Source: Comamonadaceae bacterium (GTDB lineage: Bacteria; Pseudomonadota; Gammaproteobacteria; Burkholderiales; Burkholderiaceae_C). From it: a stretch of 38,448 nucleotides of DNA. Numbering within the stretch: position 1 is the stretch's first letter; the number at the start of each line of letters is the position of its first letter. Below the pieces are notes generated by a model. It saw only the letters and a program-made list of their open reading frames with translations, was not told where the DNA came from and ran no database searches. Positions 1 to 6,378 of this stretch are shown in pieces. The DNA lies in assembly GCA_947372865.1 (NCBI GenBank), contig CANBVJ010000030.1:1-38448 (forward strand). Direction: 5' to 3'. The position numbers were made by a program, and so were the translations under genes.

Positions 1-242
1 TCAGCGACGCCCCCAGCGCCGACGGCCAGGATTGGCTGAAGGCGACACCCCGTTCCAAAGACGGCAGCCTGCAAAGCGTGCGCGTGGGCTTCAAGGGCGG
101 CGTGCTGGCCACGCTGGAAATTTTGGACAGTTTTGGCCAGCGCTCGGTCTTGCAGTTCAGCGCTTTTGAGCTCAATGCCGCGTTGGACGCCAGCGCCTTT
201 GCGTTCAAACCCCCGGCGGGGGTGGATGTGGTGCGGCAATAA
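1..242 (+). CDS. lolA: Outer-membrane lipoprotein carrier LolA, C-terminal part
   Basis: Only the last 79 codons are in the window; the reading frame is open from base 3 to the TAA at 240-242. LolA is the periplasmic chaperone that carries lipoproteins from the LolCDE complex to LolB in the outer membrane. The visible part has the C-terminal beta-strand pattern of the family (FKGGVLATLEILDSFGQ, then FELNAALDASAFAFKPPAG) and ends in PPAGVDVVRQ, a typical LolA tail. rarA follows 25 bp later on the same strand, and lolA-rarA is a common pair in proteobacteria. The identification rests on the C-terminus alone. Confidence 0.85.
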   Translation, partial: SDAPSADGQDWLKATPRSKDGSLQSVRVGFKGGVLATLEILDSFGQRSVLQFSAFELNAALDASAFAFKPPAGVDVVRQ

Positions 243-267
243 GGCGCAGGCCCAGCGCCGCACTCGC

Positions 268-1572
268 ATGTCCGATCTTTTCCAGGCCAAACCCACGCCC
301 CCGCTGGCCGAAGCGCTGCGCCCGCAAACGCTGGCCGACGTCATTGGCCAGAGCGATTTGCTGGGCCCGGGCAAGCCGCTGCAACTGGCATTTGCCTCGG
401 GCAAGCCGCATTCCATGATCTTATGGGGGCCGCCGGGCGTGGGCAAAACCACGCTGGCGCGCCTGACTGCGCAAAGCTTTGGCTGCCAGTTCATCGCTTT
501 GTCGGCGGTGTTCGCGGGCGTCAAAGACATACGCACTGCCATGGAACAGGCCCAGGCCAATTTGGCGCAGGGCCAGCACACGATTTTGTTTGTGGACGAA
601 ATCCACCGCTTCAACAAGTCGCAGCAAGACGCGCTCTTGCCCTACGCGGAGTCGGGTCTGGTCACGCTGATTGGCGCCACCACCGAGAACCCTTCGTTTG
701 AGGTGAACTCGGCGCTCCTGTCGCGTGCGCAGGTCTATGTGCTCAAGTCGCTCACCGACGACGAGTTGCGCCTCTTGCTGGCGCGCGCGCAAGAAAAGGT
801 GCTGGGCCATTTGCAGTTTGACGAGCGCGCTATTTCGACCCTGGTGGGTTATGCCGACGGCGACGCCCGGCGCCTGCTCAACCTGCTGGAACAGTGCAAC
901 ACGGCAGCGGGCGCAGCGGGCATTAGCCACATTGACGCGGCTTTTATCGAAAACGCCCTGGCCATCAACGCCAAGCGCTTTGACAAAGGCGGCGACAATT
1001 TTTACGACCAGATTTCGGCCCTGCACAAATCGGTGCGCGGCTCCAGCCCGGACGCGGCGCTGTACTGGCTGTGCCGCATGTTGGACGGCGGTGCCGACCC
1101 CAAATACCTGTCCCGGCGCATTGTGCGCATGGCCTGGGAAGACATTGGCCTGGCCGACCCGCGCGCCATGCAAATAGCCAACGACGCCGCGCTCACCTTT
1201 GAGCGCCTGGGCTCGCCCGAAGGCGAACTCGCCCTGGGCCAGGCCGTGGTCTACCTGGCCGTGGCCGCCAAAAGCAACGCTGGCTACAACGCGTACAACA
1301 AGGCCCGCGCCTTTGTCAAAACCGACAAAAGCCGCGAAGTGCCGGTGCACCTGCGCAACGCCCCCACCAAACTCATGAAAGAGCTGGGCTACGGCCACGA
1401 ATACCGCTACGCCCACGACGAACCCCACGCCTACGCCGCCGGAGAAAGCTACCTGCCCGAAGGCATGCAAGAGCCCGCCTGGTACCAACCCGTGCCGCGC
1501 GGGCTGGAGGGGAAGATTGGGGAAAAGATGGCTTTTTTGAAAAGCTTGGATGCGGGGGCGGGGAAGGGCTGA
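268..1572 (+). CDS. rarA: Replication-associated recombination protein A (RarA/MgsA), AAA+ ATPase
   Basis: 434 aa, the usual RarA length. Cytosolic clamp-loader-like ATPase acting at stalled replication forks. Visible motifs: Walker A GPPGVGKTT at residues 54-62, Walker B ILFVDEIHRF near 105-114, sensor-1 region LIGATTENPSFEVNSALLSR, and the C-terminal tetramerisation region (NNFYDQ-type stretch, SALHKSVRGSSPDAALYWL, PKYLSRRIVRMAWEDIGLADP). The frame is open further upstream to 133, but that part overlaps lolA and reads as shadow. ATG 268 gives the canonical MSDLF start and leaves 25 bp after lolA. No good Shine-Dalgarno sequence is visible, so translation may depend on coupling with lolA. 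Start moderately sure, identity very sure. Confidence 0.96.
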   Translation: MSDLFQAKPTPPLAEALRPQTLADVIGQSDLLGPGKPLQLAFASGKPHSMILWGPPGVGKTTLARLTAQSFGCQFIALSAVFAGVKDIRTAMEQAQANLAQGQHTILFVDEIHRFNKSQQDALLPYAESGLVTLIGATTENPSFEVNSALLSRAQVYVLKSLTDDELRLLLARAQEKVLGHLQFDERAISTLVGYADGDARRLLNLLEQCNTAAGAAGISHIDAAFIENALAINAKRFDKGGDNFYDQISALHKSVRGSSPDAALYWLCRMLDGGADPKYLSRRIVRMAWEDIGLADPRAMQIANDAALTFERLGSPEGELALGQAVVYLAVAAKSNAGYNAYNKARAFVKTDKSREVPVHLRNAPTKLMKELGYGHEYRYAHDEPHAYAAGESYLPEGMQEPAWYQPVPRGLEGKIGEKMAFLKSLDAGAGKG

Positions 1573-1628
1573 ATGTTTTGGGTGGGCTTATTTGGGCACT
1601 GCGGATTGCGACTGCGAAGGGCCTGAGC

Positions 1629-1654
1629 GGTCGTTGGCGAATGTCTGCTGCCGG
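1629..1654 (+). repeat. Degenerate intergenic repeat, copy A
   Basis: 26 bp beginning GGTCGTTGGC, matching 20 of 26 positions with 3970-3995; the first ten bases are identical. The two copies flank the lower-GC segment with the SnoaL-like gene and hom. They lie in intergenic DNA and resemble the remains of a short interspersed element. Whether it occurs genome-wide cannot be seen from this window. Confidence 0.4.
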
Positions 1655-1769
1655 AACAGTGCGGTGTTCAAACACTGATTCCAAGAGCCCGCGCATGCGG
1701 GCCACTTAGCAAGGAGTCGATTCCCCTATGATTCCCTTGCTTTCTCGCTAATTTCAATGGAGACAATTC

Positions 1770-2213
1770 ATGCGTAGGATCCTTTCAGCTTGCGTTCTCA
1801 TTTGTGCATTCAGTTCAGCCGCCATTGCTGCACCCAAGGAAGACGCCCTCCAGGTGGTTGACCTATGGGCAAAGTCGTTTACAGCCGCCGACGTTGAGAC
1901 GATTGTGGCTCTATATGCTCCCGATGCCGTCTTTATGGGCACCGGAAGCAAAACTATCGTTACCCAACCCGAGGCGATAAGAAAGTATTTTGAGGCGACC
2001 CTGCTTGGAAACCGAAAGTGGGTTGCGTCGTTGATGGACACTTCAGTCGTCCAGCTAAACGACACCACGGTAGTCGTAACGGGTTTGGACAAGCTCGTCG
2101 TTACAACTGATGGCAAATCACAGGACGTTTTCGGGCGTGTGACCTTTGTTCTGTCCAAAAGAGATTCAGGCTGGAAAATTGTTCACTTCCATCGTTCCGC
2201 GATGCCTGGGTGA
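1770..2213 (+). CDS. Exported SnoaL-like (DUF4440/SgcJ-type) protein
   Basis: 147 aa with a clear Sec signal peptide (MRRILSACVLICAFSSAAIA, cleavage expected after AIA-A near residue 21). The mature part follows the small cone-shaped SnoaL/NTF2 pattern: an N-terminal helix with a VVDLWAKSFTAADVETIVALY-like stretch, YAPDAVFMGTGSK, a central helix EAIRKYFEATL, then beta-strands ending in GRVTFVLSKRDSGWKIVHFHRSAMP. The role is unknown; members of this superfamily bind small hydrophobic ligands or are enzymes of diverse kinds. Start chosen at ATG 1770, with a GGAGA ribosome site about 7 bp upstream. It stands alone, ~200 bp after rarA, and its codon use is less GC-biased than that of its neighbours. 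Confidence 0.75.
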   Translation: MRRILSACVLICAFSSAAIAAPKEDALQVVDLWAKSFTAADVETIVALYAPDAVFMGTGSKTIVTQPEAIRKYFEATLLGNRKWVASLMDTSVVQLNDTTVVVTGLDKLVVTTDGKSQDVFGRVTFVLSKRDSGWKIVHFHRSAMPG

Positions 2214-2317
2214 AATCCAGGTCACGTCACAAAGACATAAGTCGGGCGGGCGCTTTCGGCTGACGCTTGCAACCGCTTTGGGCCAATACCCGCTGCACAG
2301 CGTGCTATCCTCCGCTA

Positions 2318-2437
2318 ATGCTTTTCAATTCCGCAACCAATCGACTATACGCCAATAACCTGGCACGTTCGTTGGTGCCCGTGACCATACGGGCGATGGA
2401 CGAAAGCATTACCACCATTACCAACACGGCCGCCTGA
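2318..2437 (+). CDS. thrL: Candidate threonine/isoleucine leader peptide (thrL-like) upstream of hom
   Basis: A short frame ends at TGA 2435-2437 with the peptide core ESITTITNTAA: four Thr and two Ile in seven codons. This strongly resembles the regulatory run of the enterobacterial thr operon leader peptide (ISTTITTT type). Possible starts are ATG 2396 (13 aa, MDESITTITNTAA), GTG 2381 (18 aa, adding one more Thr and Ile) and ATG 2318 (39 aa); the full extent is given here. None has a strong Shine-Dalgarno sequence. A weak promoter (TTTCAA 2323-2328, 17 bp, TATACG 2346-2351) would start the transcript near 2358 and would favour the 13- or 18-codon version. Inferred role: the ribosome stalls when charged Thr/Ile tRNA is scarce and thereby sets the fold of the RNA at 2426-2520. 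Confidence 0.6.
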   Translation: MLFNSATNRLYANNLARSLVPVTIRAMDESITTITNTAA

Positions 2438-2520
2438 GCGTCGTGCAGGTGGCCGTTCCGGCTGCCTACTGGTGTGACTCTGAACAGATCCAGCAAAGGC
2501 AGCTGGATCCTTAACTGTTC
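2426..2520 (+). promoter_or_regulatory. Candidate attenuator with alternative helices before hom
   Basis: Four segments can pair in a mutually exclusive chain. Segment 1 (2426-2435, overlapping the leader stop codon) pairs with segment 2 (2447-2456) over 10 bp including one GU. Segment 2 (2447-2455) pairs with segment 3 (2459-2467) over 9 bp with two GU and a 3-nt loop. Segment 3 (2458-2467) pairs with segment 4 (2497-2506) over 10 bp with one GU. Segment 4 can instead enter a hairpin 2487-2494/2502-2509, extended by 2482-2486/2516-2520, which ends directly at the hom ribosome site (GGAGAA, 2521-2526). This is the 1:2 / 2:3 / 3:4 layout of amino-acid attenuators. No U-tract follows helix 3:4, so control may act on translation or through Rho rather than an intrinsic terminator. 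Confidence 0.55.
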
Positions 2521-2530
2521 GGAGAACTTG

Positions 2531-3904
2531 ATGTACCAGAATCACATTGCCAAGCCTTTCAACCACCCATCTGCCCTTGCGTCCGCGACGATTCAGCCAC
2601 CCTTGCGTGTAGGGCTGCTCGGCTTAGGCACCGTTGGGGGTGGCACATACCGTGTGTTGCGGCGCAATGCCCAGTTGATTGCAGACCGCGCAGGGCGACA
2701 TATCAAGATTTGCATGGTCGCTGTGCGCGATCTGGAGCGCGCTGCGGTGCTCGTAGACGGCGACGTTGTCTTGACGGACGACCCTTTTCAGCTCGTTCAA
2801 AACCCTAACCTTGACGTGATCGTGGAGTCGATTGGCGGGACCACGATTGCCCGTGAACTGGTGATGCTGTCAATTGCGGCGGGCAAGCACGTGGTCACAG
2901 CCAACAAGGCCTTGCTCGCCTTGCACGGCACAGAGATATTTTCTGCTGCGTGCGCCAATGGAATGATGGTGGCCTATGAGGGCGCAGTGGCAGTCACCAT
3001 TCCCATCATCAAAGCCCTGCGCGAAGGCCTGACGGCCAATCGCGTCAACTGGGTGGCGGGCATCATCAATGGCACGACCAATTTCGTCCTTTCTGAGATG
3101 GATTCCAACGGTTTGGACTTCGACACCGCCCTGAAGGAAGCGCAGCGGAAAGGCTATGCAGAGCAAGCCCCCACATTCGACGTTGACGGTATAGATGCGG
3201 CCCACAAATTGGCGCTGTTGGCTTCCAACGCGTTTGGGATACCCCTGCAATTTGATTGCGTTCACGTGGAAGGCATTCGGGCGGTGGAGCAACGCGACGT
3301 GGAGTTTGCAAAGCGTCTGGGCTTCTCTATCAAGCTGTTGGGTGTTGCGCAGCGCACGGCACGTGGAATCTCACTGCGGGTGCATCCTGCGCTTATTGCA
3401 AGCAGTAACTTACTTGCCCATGTTGAAGGTTCCATGAACGCTGTCATGGTGCATGGTGATGCAGCCGGTTTGACCATGTACTACGGCGCAGGCGCGGGAG
3501 CCGAACAGACCGCTTCGGCGGTCATTGCTGACTTGGTCGATGTGTCCCGATTTATGGGCCTTGCGCCCCAGAACCGGGTTCCCTATCTCGCGTTTCAGGA
3601 ATCAGCGATGGCAAGCCAGCCCATGGTCGCACTTGCCGACATTTGCTTTTCGTACTACCTGCGGGTTGATCTATGCCGTGGCACCCACGGACTTGACGGG
3701 CTAGCCCCGTTGCTTGAGGTTGCCGATGTTCAGTTGGTACAAAGCGAATTGCTGGAAAACCCGGGTACATCCGAATATGCAACTTTGCTGCTTTTGACCG
3801 CATCAGGTCCGCAGCAAAATATTGACGCGCTCGTTACTTCTATTGAACAGCAAGCTGGCGTACTCGGTCCTGTCAAACGGATGCGGATTGAATGCCTTGA
3901 CTAA
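2531..3904 (+). CDS. hom: Homoserine dehydrogenase with C-terminal ACT domain
   Basis: 457 aa. Reduces aspartate semialdehyde to homoserine on the route to threonine and methionine. Residues 25-36 carry the Rossmann motif VGLLGLGTVG; the catalytic-region motif VVTANKALLALHG holds K126; the substrate loop GYAEQAPTFDVDGIDAAHK spans 209-226 with E211, D217, D222 and K226. The residue after EQ, normally Asp in GYAExDP, is Ala213. Residues from about 365 to the end form an ACT domain (SYYLRVDLC to VKRMRIE), as in feedback-inhibited enzymes. A ~24-residue N-terminal extension precedes the usual start. ATG 2531 is chosen for GGAGAA 5-10 bp upstream. It stands alone, without thrC or thrB, behind the leader and attenuator, and its codon use is less GC-rich than the surrounding genes. 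It may be a second copy beside a housekeeping hom. Confidence 0.92.
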   Translation: MYQNHIAKPFNHPSALASATIQPPLRVGLLGLGTVGGGTYRVLRRNAQLIADRAGRHIKICMVAVRDLERAAVLVDGDVVLTDDPFQLVQNPNLDVIVESIGGTTIARELVMLSIAAGKHVVTANKALLALHGTEIFSAACANGMMVAYEGAVAVTIPIIKALREGLTANRVNWVAGIINGTTNFVLSEMDSNGLDFDTALKEAQRKGYAEQAPTFDVDGIDAAHKLALLASNAFGIPLQFDCVHVEGIRAVEQRDVEFAKRLGFSIKLLGVAQRTARGISLRVHPALIASSNLLAHVEGSMNAVMVHGDAAGLTMYYGAGAGAEQTASAVIADLVDVSRFMGLAPQNRVPYLAFQESAMASQPMVALADICFSYYLRVDLCRGTHGLDGLAPLLEVADVQLVQSELLENPGTSEYATLLLLTASGPQQNIDALVTSIEQQAGVLGPVKRMRIECLD

Positions 3905-3969
3905 AGGGCGCGGTCGTAGTCGGAATCGGTGTGCCGTTTGAAAAACCTCACTTTCCGCTTCCCGCAACC

Positions 3970-3995
3970 GGTCGTTGGCCAAAGTCGGCATCTGG
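3970..3995 (+). repeat. Degenerate intergenic repeat, copy B
   Basis: Partner of the 26-bp sequence at 1629-1654 (20/26 identities, same orientation). The DNA around it (3947-3980, CTTTCCGCTTCCCGCAACCG then GTTGGCC) also resembles 2251-2283 (CTTTCGGCTGACGCTTGCAA then CCGCTTTGGGCC). This suggests several decayed copies of one intergenic element between rarA and the Lon-domain gene. Nothing protein-coding is supported in 3905-4096. Confidence 0.35.
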
Positions 3996-4096
3996 CCCAA
4001 AGCAGCCCTTAGCAGTCGTTGATACGAACGGCTGCTCTCGCTGCATCACCGCCACACACGGCATAGAAGCGATCGTCCGCGAGGCCCATCAAAACC

Positions 4097-4705
4097 TCAA
4101 TCCCCCGACCCCGCCCGCAAATACTGCCCCACCTGCACCAGCCGCACCCGCGGGTCCTTCTCCGCCAGCAGCGCCAGTTTTTCTTCTGCGGTCAGCGGCA
4201 GCAGCTCCGCCCAGCGGTTCGCAACCCAGCCGCATTCGTCGAGCCGGTAGGGCGCTTGCAGGGGCAGTTGGTCGAGCAGCTTGTCTGATTGGGCTTGGGC
4301 GATGCCTTTGCCCAGGCGATTGGCCAGAGGCTGCAGGTCTGGCGGAATGGCGAGGGGCAGGTCTTCGGGCAGGTATTCGACCTCGCCGTACCACACGCCA
4401 AAAGGACCGGCTTCGATGGCGCCTAGTTTGAAGCGCCGTCCGCCCACGCAGCGCACCCGCAAGAGCGCGGCTTGCACCGTCTGCAGGTCTTCGATGTGGG
4501 CCAGCGTGCCCATGGGGTGCAGGCGGGGAATTTGGCCGGGCACCGCCACTTCATTGCCTTGCGCAAGCCACGCCACGCCAAAAGGCGTGTTTTCGCGGTG
4601 GCAGCGCCGGATCAAGTCCAGGTAGAGCACCTCAAATATCTGCAGGCGCAGCACGCCGTCGGGAAAGACGCCGTGGGAAAGAGGAAAAAGGGGAATGCGT
4701 TCCAT
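4097..4705 (-). CDS. Lon N-terminal (LON substrate-binding) domain protein
   Basis: 202 aa consisting only of the N-terminal domain of Lon protease: MERIPLFPLSHGVFPDGVL at the start, FEVLYLDLIRRC, NTPFGVAWL, GTLAHIEDLQTV and a helical C-terminal half. There is no AAA+ ATPase or Ser-Lys protease domain, which is normal for this stand-alone family (COG2802 type). The function is unknown; in Lon this domain binds substrate. The frame is open up to 4813, but the family starts at the LPLFPL motif, so ATG 4705 is chosen although no clear ribosome site precedes it. It is divergent from the FAH-family gene at 4894 and shares the 188-bp intergenic region with it. Confidence 0.85.
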   Translation of the reverse strand: MERIPLFPLSHGVFPDGVLRLQIFEVLYLDLIRRCHRENTPFGVAWLAQGNEVAVPGQIPRLHPMGTLAHIEDLQTVQAALLRVRCVGGRRFKLGAIEAGPFGVWYGEVEYLPEDLPLAIPPDLQPLANRLGKGIAQAQSDKLLDQLPLQAPYRLDECGWVANRWAELLPLTAEEKLALLAEKDPRVRLVQVGQYLRAGSGD

Positions 4706-4893
4706 GGGGGCAAGTTGGTGAGTGCCGATCAGGCGAAAAGCTGTTTGTAACCTGCATTGGATTTTGCAGGGCGCCAGGGGCTTTGCAGATGGGCCCCAAG
4801 CCTGCAGTACCATGGCGCCGCCTCAGGACGCGCAGAATTTGGCGCACTGAGCACGTGCAACGCTTTCACCCCATTTTCAAAAGGATGCAGCCC

Positions 4894-5688
4894 ATGGCCG
4901 ATGCTTCAAAACGCAGTCTCTTGCAATCAGGCGGCTTGATGACCGCCGGCGCCTTGTTGGGCTGCGCTACCCCGGGCATTTCGCAAACTGGCGTCAAAAC
5001 CCCGTTTGCGGTGCCTGCGGTTTATATCCCCATCGTTGGGTCGGATGAGATGTACCCGGTGCGCCGCGTGTACTGCATTGGCCGCAACTACGCGGCGCAC
5101 GCCCGCGAGATGGGCTCGGACCCCACGCGTGAGCCACCGTTTTTCTTTCAAAAACCCACCGATGCGATCCAGAACGTGGCCTCCGGCACCGTGGCCGACC
5201 ACCCCTATCCCACGCTGACCAAAAACTACCACTACGAGGCCGAACTGGTGGCTGCCTTGGGCAAGGGCGGGCGCAATATTCCGGTGGACAAGGCGCTGGA
5301 GCATGTTTACGCCTATACGCTGGGCCTGGACATGACCCGGCGCGACCTGCAGCGCGCCATGGGCGACGAGAAAAAACCGTGGGAAATTGGGAAAAGCTTT
5401 GACCGATCCGCCCCCATCGGGCCGCTGCATAAAGTAGCTTCTACCGGTCACTTTACGCAGGGTGCGATTTGGCTCAGGGTGAATGGTCAAACCAAGCAAA
5501 GCGCCAATTTGAACCAGATGATCTGGTCGGTGGCCGAGCAAATTGCCAAGTTGTCAGAGGCGTTTGAGCTTTTTCCCGGCGACATCATCTATTCGGGCAC
5601 GCCGGAAAACGTGGGGCCGGTGGTGCGGGGCGATGTGATTGAAATGCACATCGACGGATTGCCCAACCTGAGCGTCAAGATCGTCTAA
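4894..5688 (+). CDS. Fumarylacetoacetate hydrolase (FAH) family protein with export-type N-terminus
   Basis: 264 aa. Residues ~45-264 form an FAH-fold domain: RRVYCIGRNYAAHAREMG, PFFFQKPTDAI, the metal-ligand motif HYEAELVAALGKGG (E-x-E), GLDMTRRDLQ, KSFDRSAPIGP and PGDIIYSGTPENVGPVVRGD. Close relatives are fumarylpyruvate hydrolases or 2-oxo-hepta-3-ene-dioate isomerase/hydratases acting on aromatic breakdown products; the exact substrate cannot be told. The N-terminus is odd for this normally cytosolic family: SKRSLLQSGGLMTAGALLGC looks like a Tat-like (KR) or lipoprotein signal with an LLGC lipobox. ATG 4894 is chosen for AAGGA 8 bp upstream; the nearby ATG 4885 is too close to that site. 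Confidence 0.85.
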   Translation: MADASKRSLLQSGGLMTAGALLGCATPGISQTGVKTPFAVPAVYIPIVGSDEMYPVRRVYCIGRNYAAHAREMGSDPTREPPFFFQKPTDAIQNVASGTVADHPYPTLTKNYHYEAELVAALGKGGRNIPVDKALEHVYAYTLGLDMTRRDLQRAMGDEKKPWEIGKSFDRSAPIGPLHKVASTGHFTQGAIWLRVNGQTKQSANLNQMIWSVAEQIAKLSEAFELFPGDIIYSGTPENVGPVVRGDVIEMHIDGLPNLSVKIV

Positions 5689-5706
5689 GGCGCACGGGGG
5701 CCAGGG

Positions 5707-5727
5707 CGCGGCAGGCCTGCCGCGTTT
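5707..5727. terminator. Possible bidirectional terminator between convergent genes
   Basis: A perfect 18-bp palindrome (CGCGGCAGG/CCTGCCGCG, 5707-5724) followed by TTT lies between the end of the FAH-family gene (5688) and the end of the minus-strand gene (5736). The stem is strong but the T-tract is short, so termination is plausible rather than clear. Confidence 0.4.
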
Positions 5728-5735
5728 AAGCGTCT

Positions 5736-6143
5736 TCAGGCCGACAGGTCAAACAAGCGCCCGGTTAGGCCGCCAATAAAACCTTTGTGTTCGGGCGCCT
5801 TGGCGTGGGCGGGGTCGCTCACGCGCACTTGCACGGTGGCGTGCTTGAAAGCCGGGGCGTGGCCGAGCTGCATCTCTTGGGCTACGCGCAAGGCGGCCAC
5901 CAGGTTGCTGCTTTGCAGGGCTGAGCCGATGCGGGTGAGGCTGGGGTGGTGGGCGAGTTCCAGGTCGTGCGCCACCAGCGCGGTAAACGCCAGGCGGGCG
6001 GCGTCAATCGGCCCGGTTTGCAGGGACGACAGCAGGGCGCGCAGGCGCTGCTCACGGCGATGCTGGCGCTCGTCGGCGCTGTGGTTGTGGCCGTTGGCAC
6101 CGCTGTCGCGGTCTAAGGCCTTGATTTCGAAGTCATTTGCCAT
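5736..6143 (-). CDS. Conserved-looking hypothetical protein, 135 aa
   Basis: Not recognised. The gene is supported by a good ribosome site (AGGAG about 8 bp before ATG 6143) and protein-like codon use. The N-terminal third is hydrophilic with a charged stretch (SADERQHRREQRLRALLSSL). The middle is helical (DAARLAFTALVAHDLELAHH, SALQSSNLVAALRVAQEM). The C-terminus ends KGFIGGLTGRLFDLSA. No signal peptide or membrane segment. The 14 codons upstream of 6143 that keep the frame open are not needed. It is divergent from the DUF3422 gene with 235 bp between, and convergent with the FAH-family gene. A small soluble protein; no function is proposed. Confidence 0.65.
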   Translation of the reverse strand: MANDFEIKALDRDSGANGHNHSADERQHRREQRLRALLSSLQTGPIDAARLAFTALVAHDLELAHHPSLTRIGSALQSSNLVAALRVAQEMQLGHAPAFKHATVQVRVSDPAHAKAPEHKGFIGGLTGRLFDLSA

Positions 6144-6378
6144 GGTGGCTGCTCCTGAAGATTCCTGCTGCCGAAATGGAAGCACGGTTCGCCCGAAAAC
6201 TCCGGCTGCACCCCTGCAAGGGTCTGCACAACAGGCCAGTCCTGGGTGTCAAAACACCGACATTCCTACCCTGCCTACACATGAATCGTGCCAACAAATG
6301 GGCGCGGCCGGGGCCCCGGCCCGTGCGCCACGTCAATTTGTGCGTGGCTTGCGCGCCATCTGCGGCAAAATCAAAAAC

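Noticed and set aside
2305-2566. Minus-strand short frames over the hom leader
   Set aside because: No ribosome site or domain. The plus strand carries the Thr/Ile leader and pairing segments that explain the region better.
6246-6259. GGTGT-CAAA-ACACC inverted repeat in the 235-bp gap before DUF3422
   Set aside because: Only 5-bp arms, with no nearby promoter boxes that would give it meaning.
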